NCBI RefSeq assembly: GCF_014926385.1
Contig: NZ_CP053291.1
Location: 1,302,001-1,366,000, forward strand
Origin: Trueperella pecoris
GTDB lineage: Bacteria > Actinomycetota > Actinomycetes > Actinomycetales > Actinomycetaceae
Length of the DNA: 64,000 nt
Direction of reading: 5' to 3'
The notes under the pieces are model-generated. The model made no database searches. It was not told the origin of the DNA and saw only the letters and a list, made by a program, of their open reading frames with translations. The translations under genes were made by a program, and so were the position numbers. This document shows, piece by piece, positions 36,097 through 44,100 of this stretch (its first letter is position 1; each line of letters opens with the position of its first letter).

Positions 36097-37070
36097 TTAG
36101 CCGCGCGGCATGAGATCAATCGCGGCGCCCGTGAAGAGGCGCACCCCGGCCGGGAGTACCTTTTCCTGGACGCAGAACTTGCGATTGTGTGCCCCGCGGG
36201 CGAAGAGGTGAGCATCCGGATAAAGGTGGCCTTGCCGCCGTTGCTCTGCACGCGATCCATCATGAACGCGTAGTCCTCGGACCCGGATGCCATCATCCAG
36301 TTCGAATCGCGCGGGATGAGCCCGAGGTCGGTGGCCACGGCGTCGATGCGTGCCATGAGATCGCGGTCCGAATCGAGCGAGATCGACTCGCCCATCCGGA
36401 TCATCTCGTGCTCGAGCTGGTACATGTCGGCTGCGGCGGCGATCACGGTACGCGCACGCTTCTCCATGTAGTCGTTGATCTCGGTCGTCTCTCCACGGAC
36501 CTCGATCTCGAGGTGAACCTTGTCGGCAATGATGTTTCGGCCACCGTCGATGATGACCTTGCCGACGTTGATGCGGCTCGGTCCGTACGAGTGGCGCGAG
36601 ATGGCACAGAGGTTAAGGATCGCCGTCGCCACGGCGGGCACGACGTTCCGTCCCTCTTCGGGTGCGCCCGAGGCATGGGCGGAGCGGCCAAAGAAGTTCA
36701 CGTCCATCTTCGTCGTCGCGAGCGCGCCGCCCGCGCCAGCGCAGATGTCGCCGTCTTGGGACTTTTCGTCAACGTGCTGGGCGAGCATGAAGTCGACGTC
36801 GTCGCAGTGGCCCTTGGCGACGATGGACTTTCCTCCGCGCACGCCTTCCTCAGCGGGCTGGAAGATGATCTTCAGCGTGCCCGACCAAGCGCCCTTCATC
36901 TCGGCCAGCAGCTTCGCCGTGCCCAGGCCGATGGTGATGTGGGCGTCGTGTCCGCAGGCGTGCATGGTGTGGTCGTGCTGTGATCGGAAGCCTTCGGCGG
37001 CGGGCTCGTAATCGTCGTCGTCGGCTTCGTTGATTCTACGGGCGATATCGGCGGTGATAGCGGTAGTCAT
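36097..37070 (-). pseudogene. M20 amidohydrolase (AbgA/aminoacylase-like), deleted and frameshifted
   Basis: The frame begins at an ATG with a good site (AAAGGA) and reads MTTAITADIARRI, then jumps to the metal-binding part THMHACGHDAHITIGLG-like (seen as TMHACGHDAHITIGLG at residues 35-50). The usual first 80-100 residues with the first zinc-binding strand are missing, which points to an internal in-frame deletion. The rest is M20D-like: IFQPAEEGVRGGKSI, GRSAHASGAPEEGRN, SGSEDYAFMMDRV. After GGKATF at about 36225 the frame is lost. The adjacent frame continues YPDAHLFARGAHNRKFCVQE and ends LMPRG-stop at 36097, so one T seems missing from a short T run. Non-functional as it stands. Last gene after dcuC. 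Confidence 0.8.
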
Positions 37071-38003
37071 GATGTCCTTTCTTCGGTAAGAGGAGAATCG
37101 TGGAGGCGATGTAGTCCCATACCATCGAGGAGACGATCATCGTGATATAGGCGGCGACCATGACGGGCGCCGTACGCTTGACGATGTCCATCGTTGACAC
37201 CGGCTAGGCCTGCCACGGCGATGACGACGCCGGCGACGGGCGACATCGAACGGCCGATGCCGGAGGCGAGTTCCATGGGCTGGGCCATAAAGACGGGCCG
37301 GACGCCCACCGACTGTGCTACCTCGGGTGCCAGCGAGGAGACGGCGAACCAGGGAGCTTTTCCCGATCCGGTCACTACTGCGGCCAGCAGGATGATGAGG
37401 GTCAGGACGATGGTGATCGGGATCGCGCCGAAGTTTGCGCCTTTGGAAGCGTTGATGATGGTTTCAATGAAGCCCAGCTGGGTCAGGCCAGCGGCAAGCA
37501 TCTGGGCTGCGATGATGAGGGTAACAATGTTGGTGAACTGGCGTCCCATGCCCTCAAAGAAGACCTTGAACACTTCCCCGGCCTGCCGGAACGAGCGGTG
37601 ACGGAACATCTCGGCGATCACGCCGACCATGGCCGAGATGAGCATCGCGGTGGCGACGGGCATCTTGACCGTGGCGATGACGGCGGCGGCAGAGAGCCGC
37701 GATATGCCCATGCCGATTAGCAGCGGGTAGACGGTGACCATGAGGAGCATGGCCAGGCCGGCGGCCATGATGATCAGGCCCAGCTCAGCGCCGGTGGTGG
37801 AGAAGAGGAATCGGACGTGGTCGAACACGTCGAGCAGTGCCTTGCCCGTGTCGGGCCACTTTTCTGGGCGGACGACGCCGGTATTTGGGAAGACGATCGT
37901 TAGGCCGAGCATAATCAGGCCAGCGAAGAGAAGAACGGTTTGGGGGGCTATAGCGCTTAAAGATTAAATAAGCCACGCCGGCTGTCATCAGGAGGGCCAG
38001 CAA
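37036..38003 (-). pseudogene. DcuC-like C4-dicarboxylate transporter, two frameshifts
   Basis: Three reading frames must be joined to recover a DcuC-type protein. (1) LALLMTAGVAYLIFKRYSP, ending at a run of six G/C at 37942-37947 where one base appears extra. (2) QTVLLFAGLIMLGLTIVF through AQPMELASGIGRSMSPVAGV, ending near 37190. (3) STMDIVKRTAPVMVAAYITM through MVWDYIASTILLLPKKG, stop at 37036. The product would have about 10 membrane segments, a carboxylate transporter of anaerobic metabolism. The start is uncertain (a TTG at 38003 is used). It overlaps the M20 gene, so the two formed one operon that is now inactive. Confidence 0.78.
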
Positions 38004-38031
38004 AAATCCTGCCTGTGCAAGGTTCCCTTCG

Positions 38032-38105
38032 GATGGAGGTCCTGCAGGACCCGTGGTAGTGAGCCTGCTGAGACGCCCCGCAAGGGGTGGAAGTGTCGCT
38101 CCATC
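38032..38105 (-). promoter_or_regulatory. Structured leader upstream of dcuC pseudogene
   Basis: On the minus strand GATGGAG (38105-38099) pairs perfectly with CTCCATC (38038-38032). It encloses two further hairpins, CCCC-TTGC-GGGG and GGTCC-TGCA-GGACC. CGAAGGGAACCTTG follows, about 29 bases before the tentative start. The closed multi-helix form resembles a riboswitch aptamer or other cis-acting RNA, but it matches no class I can name. Confidence 0.35.
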
Positions 38106-38222
38106 ACGAAATTCTTCCATGCATTTTATGAACCCAGTCACACACCAGCGCGCGACCTAGGCCCTAAATTTTTACGACCACCTTCGGAGAAATTCCGGTA
38201 AGTGCCGGTTGCCCGCGCCGTG

Positions 38223-38765
38223 CTACTTCGAGGAGCGCCAGATGCGCGGCAGGCGGCCTACCCCACGTCCGATCGAGGTCGCAAGCCTGAACGATCCACG
38301 CACGCCCTGCCTTGCCACCTGGGCCGCGGTGCCGGCGCCCGCGGAGAGAATGCCGAGGGCCTTGCGCACCTTCATGGGCCGATCGGAGGACGCATGGGAT
38401 GCCCGCTCGGCGAAATCTTGCTTGACTCCCCCGGCTACCTCGAGCGTCTTGAGCACAGCGAGCTCCGTGGCATCGAGGACCTTCTTGGGCGCGGACGAGC
38501 CCACGACTTTGGAGAGCTTTTCTTCGATGCCTTCTGGGGAGTAGTAGGGATCAAATCCGTCGTGTTCAAAGGTGGCGAACATGTCGTCCAAGTCAGTTTC
38601 TTGCACGTGCACCTTGAACTGGCCCCCGCTCAATTCCTTGGAGCGCCACGCTTTGAGCGAGTTGCCCACCCATTCGCGCCCTTCGGCTGTGGATTTGCCG
38701 CGCACGAAGTAGTAAGCTCCGCCGGCGACGGTTCCGAGAACTGCTGTACTAAAAACGAGGCTCAT
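38223..38765 (-). CDS. Uncharacterised membrane-anchored protein
   Basis: 180-aa protein I do not recognise. A hydrophobic N-terminal segment (LVFSTAVLGTVAGGAYYFV) is followed by a soluble region with VHVQETDLDDMFATFEHDG and DPYYSPEGIEEKLSKVVG. The end is Arg-rich (GSFRLATSIGRGVGRLPRIW). Only one segment is membrane-like. The ATG at 38765 follows AAAGG; a GTG one codon earlier is also possible. Codon use looks like its neighbours. It lies between smc and the dcuC pseudogene. Confidence 0.75.
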   Translation of the reverse strand: MSLVFSTAVLGTVAGGAYYFVRGKSTAEGREWVGNSLKAWRSKELSGGQFKVHVQETDLDDMFATFEHDGFDPYYSPEGIEEKLSKVVGSSAPKKVLDATELAVLKTLEVAGGVKQDFAERASHASSDRPMKVRKALGILSAGAGTAAQVARQGVRGSFRLATSIGRGVGRLPRIWRSSK

Positions 38766-38858
38766 CACCCTTTAGTTCTAGCCCAGTTGCGCCCAAAAAT
38801 CACGCATCGACTTCCCCGTTTTCGTCACACCGTTTCTCGCGTTGCGCGCACCTCTTCT

Positions 38859-38869
38859 CACGACGCCGT
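38859..38869 (-). promoter_or_regulatory. CACGACGCCGT motif upstream of the 38.2-kb gene
   Basis: Exact 11-mer in the 140-bp spacer between the smc stop and the uncharacterised gene, 94 bp upstream of the latter. In gene orientation it reads ACGGCGTCGTG. Confidence 0.35.
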
Positions 38870-38905
38870 CACCTCGGCTTTCGCCGTCACTCAGGCGTTT
38901 TTCGC

Positions 38906-41900
38906 TCAGGCGTCGACGTCGAGACGCTGGGAGATGACGGTTGTCACTCCGTCTTCTCGCATGGCAACCCCGTAGAGCGCGTCGGCGATCTCCATCGTCC
39001 GCTTTTGGTGGGTGATAATCAGCAGCTGGGAATTGTCTTGCAGCTCCTTGAAGAGGCTGATGAGCCGGGAGAGGTTTGTGTCGTCAAGCGCGGCTTCCAC
39101 CTCGTCCATGACGTAGAACGGGGACGGGCGGGCCTTGAAGATCGCCACAAGGTAGGCGATCGCCGTCAGTGAGCGCTCCCCGCCCGACAGGAGGGAAAGG
39201 CGCTTGATGCGCTTGCCCGGCGGGCGTGCCTCGATCTCAACGCCCGTGGTCAGCACGCTATCGGGATCCGTGAGGACGATCCTTCCCTTACCTCCGGGGA
39301 AGAGGCGCTGGAAGGTGGTTTCAAACTCACGGGCGACGTCCGCCAGCGCGCTGGACATGACTTCTTTGACGCGTTCGTCGATGTCGCGCACGATTCCCAG
39401 GAGGTCGGCGCGCGAACGCCGGAGGTCTTCGAGCTGTTCGGTGAGGTAACGCTGGCGCTCCTCGAGAGCGGCGTGTTCCTCGAGGGCGAGGGGGTTAATT
39501 TTACCCAGCCGCGCGAGGTCGCGTTCTGCTTTAGCGAGGCGCTTTTCCTGTTCCTCGCGAATGAAGGGACGATCAGGCTTTGGCTGTTCCCCCTCGGCGA
39601 CGGGCAGGGTGACCATGAGGTGCGGACCGAATTCGTTGACGAGCGTATCAGCCGACATTCCCAAGTCGTCGATGGCCTTCGCCGCGAGCTGGTCGTACTT
39701 GAGTCGAAGTTGTGCGAGGGCGAGTTCGTGGCGGTGGCCGAGGTCGTCAAGTTCGCGCTCTTCGCCGCGTAGCCTTTCGAGATGCCTTCGCGACGCCGAC
39801 AGCTCGGTTTCGCGCGTGGAGCGCTGGGCTTCGGCGGCCTCGCGCTCGGAGGTGACCGTGGCGAGGATTTCTTGTGCGGCCACGAGCGCAGCGGTGGCGT
39901 CCGTAGCCACAGCTTGAGCCACGAGTGCTGCCTGTGCGCGACGCGCGGCCGCCCGCTCTTCCTGGGCGATGCGTGCCTCGACCGCCTTGGCCTGCGCCTC
40001 GAGCGCGTCGGACCTGCCTGCGCTGGCGCGCAGGCGCTCCTCGCGCGTGCGTAGCTTGAGGCGCGCCTCCGTTTCAGCTGACCGTGCGGCGACGGTGGCC
40101 TGATGGGCCGCGTCACGTTCGCCGGTCAGTGCAGCAGAACGCTCGGCGTAGTCCTGCGGGGCGTCATCAAGTTGCTGTTGCTGTTCCATGAGGGAGTTGA
40201 GCTCGTCGGTACGCCGTTCGAGGTCCTCATCGATGCGGCGGGTGCGTTCCTCGTTGCGCTCGACTTCTTGGCGGGCCGCAGAAACTGATTGGCGTAGCAC
40301 GCCGAGTTGTGCCGTGACGGCGGCCAGCTTGGAATCGCGCGCGCCCAGTTGGGCGGCGATCTGGGCGAAGTCCTCGTCCGCTTCCTCGGCCTTGCGGCGC
40401 GCTTGGGCAAATTGCGCCTCGGCCTCCTCCACCGCTTGGATGGCCGCCAGGGTCTGAGCACGGGCGTCATCGTAGGTGGCCTGCCGCGCGAGGATGGCCG
40501 CTGCTTGGGCTTCGCCTCCCCAGGCGTGGGTGGCGGTGATGACGTCGCCAGCCATGGTGGCGACGACGGGTGCTCCGGCGTCGAGAAGCTGCTTGGCGGC
40601 GGCGAGGTCGACGGCGAGGACGGCACCTGCGACGAGTGCGCGCAATGCCTTCGCGGAATGGCTGATCCCCTCGATGACGTCAGCCGCGAGGCGCGCCTGG
40701 TCGGCGGCAAGCTTCGTGGCGCGAAGTGCCGCGCGGGCGGCGTCATTGGCCGAGTCGTGGGCGCCCTTTTCGATGAGGAGCTCGAGGTGTCCGGCGTCGG
40801 CTTCGCGCGCGGCTCGCAGAGCGTCGACGGCGGCGTCCACGTCCTTCACGATTGCGCCGGTGGCGACCCCGGAGAGCGCGGCCTCAGCGGCGGCCTCCCA
40901 GCCGGCAGAAATCTTCACCGCGTCACGCACCAGGCCCACCACACCCGATCGATGCTCGTTGACAAGCCAGGCGGTGGCATCCTCCGGGGCGAGCGACAGC
41001 TCGAGGGTGTCAGCCTTCGTTCGCCACTCGACCACCGAGGCCTGGGCCACCACGAGGGCTTGGCGGGTTTCCTCGACGGTGTCCCGGGTAGCTTGCTGGA
41101 CGCGGGCGGCTTCCTCGTGGGCGATGGAGAGTGTGTCATCGATGCCGCTGTGTGCCACGGCCTGCTCTTCCAACTCGATGACCTGCCTCTGCGCGACCTC
41201 CGCACGCTTGGTGGCCTCGGCCACCGCCGACGCAACTCGCCCCCGTTCGGCGGTCAGAGACTCGATACGGCTATTGGCCGTGGCGATTTTCCCTGAGAGT
41301 CGGGCCGCGGTCTCGCGACGATCAGCCAGGGAGCGGTTAATGACCGTCAGCTCCTGGTCGATCTCACGTTCGCGTGCCTCGGCCCGCTCGCGGCGGGAGA
41401 TCACGTCGTGAAGCGCGTCCTCGGCGTCGTGAACCTCCTTGCGAAGGTTGTCCTCTTCTTGACGGGCAAGTTCGGCGCGCTCGCGAATGTGCTCGGGCGA
41501 TTCGCCGCGATGAACCGAGGGGCCGGCTTGCATAAGCGAACGCTGGCGCTCAGCGGCAAGGCTCGCCACGCCGCGGAATCGTTCGACGAGTGAGCCGAGG
41601 CGCTGCCAGTTCTCCGTCAGCGCGGCGATCTGTGGGTTGGCGGCGTCGGCCTCTTCCTGTAGCGAGGCGACGTTGGCAGCAGCCTTGGCGAGTCTCTCTT
41701 TGAGCTCGGCGCGTTGCTCAGCCATCTTCTTGTCGTCCACCGCCTGGGCCTGGACGCGGGCCTGGGCTTGCGCGATGTCGTCGGCGAGGATGCGTGCCCG
41801 AGCATCGAACACCTCGGCCTGGATCACCTGCGCCCTGCGCGCGGTGGCCGCCTGTCGGGCAAGTGGACCCAGCTGCCGGCGGAGCTCACCTGCGAGATCC

Positions 41901-42475
41901 TCGATGCGGGTCAGATTACCCTGCATAGATTCGAGCTTACGTAGCGCCTTTTCTTTCCGGCGGCGGTGTTTGAGCACCCCCGCGGCCTCTTCGATGAATC
42001 CGCGGCGATCCTCGGGGGTGGCGGTGAGCACCTCGTCAAGCTTTCCTTGGCCGATGATCACGTGCATCTCCTTGCCCATGCCCGTGTCGGAGAGGAGTTC
42101 TTGGATGTCAAGCAGACGGCAGGCGGTGCCATTGATGGCGTATTCTGACCCTCCGGTTCGGAACAGCGTACGAGAGATAGTCACTTCGGAGAACTCGATG
42201 GGAAGCGCACCGTCCGCATTATCAATCGTCAGCGTGACCTCGGCGCGCCCGAGCGCGGGGCGCTTGGCGGTACCCGCGAAGATGACGTCCGCCATGTTGC
42301 CACCGCGAAGGTTCTTGGCCCCCTGCTCCCCCATGACCCACGAGAGGGCGTCAACAACGTTCGACTTCCCCGATCCATTCGGGCCCACGACGCAGTTGAT
42401 GCCCGGCTCAAAGCTCAAGGCAGTGGCTGTCGCAAACGACTTAAAGCCACGCAGGGTCAGGGTTTTTAAGTGCAC
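38906..42475 (-). CDS. smc: Chromosome segregation SMC ATPase
   Basis: 1189-aa condensin subunit. The N-terminal Walker A is VVGPNGSGKSNVVDALSWVM near residue 30. Long coiled coils (about 165-500 and 680-1010) flank a hinge (about 505-670, containing VDVV-like LVRDAVKISAGWEAAAEAAL). The C-terminal signature LLSGGERSLTAIAYLVAIF precedes Walker B, VMDEVEAALDDTNLSRL. Dimers with ScpA/ScpB hold and extrude DNA loops. The terminus ends close to the spacer with the 11-mer motif. Confidence 0.98.
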   Translation of the reverse strand: MHLKTLTLRGFKSFATATALSFEPGINCVVGPNGSGKSNVVDALSWVMGEQGAKNLRGGNMADVIFAGTAKRPALGRAEVTLTIDNADGALPIEFSEVTISRTLFRTGGSEYAINGTACRLLDIQELLSDTGMGKEMHVIIGQGKLDEVLTATPEDRRGFIEEAAGVLKHRRRKEKALRKLESMQGNLTRIEDLAGELRRQLGPLARQAATARRAQVIQAEVFDARARILADDIAQAQARVQAQAVDDKKMAEQRAELKERLAKAAANVASLQEEADAANPQIAALTENWQRLGSLVERFRGVASLAAERQRSLMQAGPSVHRGESPEHIRERAELARQEEDNLRKEVHDAEDALHDVISRRERAEAREREIDQELTVINRSLADRRETAARLSGKIATANSRIESLTAERGRVASAVAEATKRAEVAQRQVIELEEQAVAHSGIDDTLSIAHEEAARVQQATRDTVEETRQALVVAQASVVEWRTKADTLELSLAPEDATAWLVNEHRSGVVGLVRDAVKISAGWEAAAEAALSGVATGAIVKDVDAAVDALRAAREADAGHLELLIEKGAHDSANDAARAALRATKLAADQARLAADVIEGISHSAKALRALVAGAVLAVDLAAAKQLLDAGAPVVATMAGDVITATHAWGGEAQAAAILARQATYDDARAQTLAAIQAVEEAEAQFAQARRKAEEADEDFAQIAAQLGARDSKLAAVTAQLGVLRQSVSAARQEVERNEERTRRIDEDLERRTDELNSLMEQQQQLDDAPQDYAERSAALTGERDAAHQATVAARSAETEARLKLRTREERLRASAGRSDALEAQAKAVEARIAQEERAAARRAQAALVAQAVATDATAALVAAQEILATVTSEREAAEAQRSTRETELSASRRHLERLRGEERELDDLGHRHELALAQLRLKYDQLAAKAIDDLGMSADTLVNEFGPHLMVTLPVAEGEQPKPDRPFIREEQEKRLAKAERDLARLGKINPLALEEHAALEERQRYLTEQLEDLRRSRADLLGIVRDIDERVKEVMSSALADVAREFETTFQRLFPGGKGRIVLTDPDSVLTTGVEIEARPPGKRIKRLSLLSGGERSLTAIAYLVAIFKARPSPFYVMDEVEAALDDTNLSRLISLFKELQDNSQLLIITHQKRTMEIADALYGVAMREDGVTTVISQRLDVDA

Positions 42476-42523
42476 GCGCCCAGTTTAGCGCCAATCGGCA
42501 GATTTTCTGCGATTATCGTCTGA

Positions 42524-42555
42524 CAGGCCCCGTGCGCATATCGGCGCGGGGCCTG
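42524..42555 (-). terminator. GC-rich hairpin between ndk and smc
   Basis: CAGGCCCCGTGC, an 8-base loop, then GCGCGGGGCCTG, with one mismatch near the loop. No U-run on the minus strand. It lies 150 bp after ndk, beyond the gene remnant, and 45 bp before the smc start. Confidence 0.5.
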
Positions 42556-42586
42556 CACTAACTACCCACTCAGAACGCGGCACCTG

Positions 42587-42709
42587 TCATGGCGCGAGAC
42601 GAGTCACACCTTTTAAGCGCTTCGCGGTCGCTTGGTGATCGACAACTAGCTTGGCAGCATTAGGAAAATCGTCATTGGTGATACTCGGCGATGACCCAAA
42701 ACTGACGTT
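42587..42709 (-). pseudogene. Remnant of an unknown gene between ndk and smc
   Basis: An open frame on the minus strand reads ANVSFGSSPSITNDDFPNAA, then KLVVDHQATAKRLKGVTRLA plus P and a TGA stop at 42587. It has no start of its own; upstream it runs into the 3' end of ndk in a different frame. Codon use (CTA, TTA, AAA, AGT) is richer in A/T than that of its neighbours. It looks like the surviving end of a transferred gene. I do not recognise the family. Confidence 0.4.
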
Positions 42710-43121
42710 AGCTAAACCAGACCGAAATCTCGTGGGCCGCGGATTCGGTGCCGTCCGAGGAGTGGATGAGGTTGCGAATCTCGCCGTCTCCCCAGTCCCG
42801 GCCCAGGTCGCCTCGAATGGTTCCGGGCGCGGCCACGGTGGGCTCGGTTGCGCCCGAAAGTGAGCGTACGCCTTCGATGACGCGGTTACCTTCGATGACG
42901 GCGGCTACGATGGGCCCGGATTTCATGTAGGCGACCATGCCTGCGTAGAAGGGCTTCTCAGTATGCTCGTGGTAATGCTGGGCGAGGAGCTCGTCTGTAG
43001 CGCTAAGCATGCGTATCTGAGCGATGCGGTAGCCCTTGGATTCGATGCGACGCAGGATCTCGCCGGTGAGGCCGCGCTCCACGCCGTCGGGCTTAACAAG
43101 GATGAGAGTCTGTTCAGTCAT
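42708..43121 (-). CDS. ndk: Nucleoside diphosphate kinase
   Basis: 137-aa enzyme that makes NTPs from NDPs through a phospho-His. It starts MTEQTLILVKPDGVERGLTG and contains the signature region near residue 117, where the order is DLGRDWGDGEIRNLIHSSDG: the catalytic His lies in NLIHSSD. The frame upstream to 43175 is not coding. Located in a degraded patch; the gene itself is intact. Confidence 0.97.
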   Translation of the reverse strand: MTEQTLILVKPDGVERGLTGEILRRIESKGYRIAQIRMLSATDELLAQHYHEHTEKPFYAGMVAYMKSGPIVAAVIEGNRVIEGVRSLSGATEPTVAAPGTIRGDLGRDWGDGEIRNLIHSSDGTESAAHEISVWFS

Positions 43122-43224
43122 GAGTTCATGATAGCCCCTGAGACCAACGCTTAGCCGTGACGCTGGCTCATGCACTTACGTGCTCGCATTCCCGGCCACT
43201 GGTTGGGCGCAAGACCTTTAGAAC

Positions 43225-43597
43225 TTAGTCGTTCTTGCGGCGGGCAACGAGGCCAGTGCCAGCGGCGGTGCGGCCTGCACCTGCGCGAGGAGGATGGTGA
43301 CGGAAGCACCGGTGTTAGCCAGGGACTTCTTGGCGTCAGTCTGAGCGGCCGGCTTGGCCGCGGGCTGAGCAGCCTCGGGCTTGGAGCCCTCGATGTCAAT
43401 CTTGCCGGGGGTTGAGCAGCTTCGCCCAATCCTCAAGAGTGGAATCGGAAACGATCGCCTCATCAGACTTCTTGTTGATAAGATCGGACCAATTGGTGCC
43501 TTCGGATCGGCGCATCGTCAGCGGAAGCGACGGAAGCTGCACCAAGCGCAAGGGCGCCAGCGAACGCCACTGCGGTCAAGCGAGTGATAGTCTTCAT
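43225..43597 (-). pseudogene. Frameshifted LPXTG-type surface protein
   Basis: The gene begins with a strong site (AGGAGA) and a clean signal peptide, MKTITRLTAVAFAGALALGA through ASVASAD. Then the frame changes: GTNWSDLINKKSDEAIVSDS plus TLEDWAKLLNP continues in a second frame, and a run of five C precedes GKIDIEGSKPEAAQPAAKPA in a third. LANTGASVTILLA follows, an LPXTG-like sorting signal. After one more frame change comes the rest of a short hydrophobic region and the positively charged end RRKND-stop at 43225. At least three shifts in 370 bp, with internal shortening, make it a decayed sortase substrate. Confidence 0.8.
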
Positions 43598-44055
43598 TTT
43601 TCTCCTATGTTGAAACACATTCACCTATCAACAACCTGTCCGCCCCTTTGGGACGGGCGCCGGACATTGCGGTCCATGTCGATCGGTGAGCTGTGGCTCG
43701 TGTGCGTGAGTACCCTCATCCAAAGGACGACTCACAAGAATTCTCAAGCACTAAAGTGGAATCCCTGAGGAATATGGAAAATTGAAAACAAGCGACCGAA
43801 AACCCATGCCGCACGAAACTTTTTCACACCTTCATTAGCACAGGTCAAGCGTGCGAAATGACCAATTCCTCGAGCGTCGCCACGAAAATTCGGAAATTTT
43901 TTCTTGCAAGATGTGAGACAGGCCTCCCAACGCCAAACATCACCAAGGCACCACGTAGAGAGCACGAAATGCATATTTTCATCCGGTATAAAAGTGTCGG
44001 ACTAACATCCTGCCGTGAGACACGTACTGAGCGCGAATATTCACGTGAATATGAC
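43598..44055. other. AT-richer spacer between surface-protein pseudogene and folC
   Basis: About 460 bp with no gene I can support. Base composition is clearly lower in GC than the rest of the window (for example around 43740-44000). A perfect 16-bp palindrome, ATATTCACGTGAATAT, lies at 44037-44052. In other actinobacteria a DUF4233 membrane protein gene sits between folC and ndk; I see no trace of it here. Confidence 0.5.
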
Positions 44056-44090
44056 GGTGGGGCGGCCCCGTTTGACGGAGCCGCCCCACC
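44056..44090 (-). terminator. Hairpin downstream of folC
   Basis: GGTGGGGCGGC, a 13-base loop with an inner CCG...CGG pair, then GCCGCCCCACC: a perfect 11-bp outer stem. It lies 10 bp after the folC stop. No U-run. Confidence 0.65.
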
Positions 44091-44100
44091 CGCGCACAAC

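Noticed and set aside
38003-38040. Glycine-riboswitch-like CCGAAGG segment
   Set aside because: Only one short motif agrees; the GGAGAG side and second helix of the glycine aptamer are not found.
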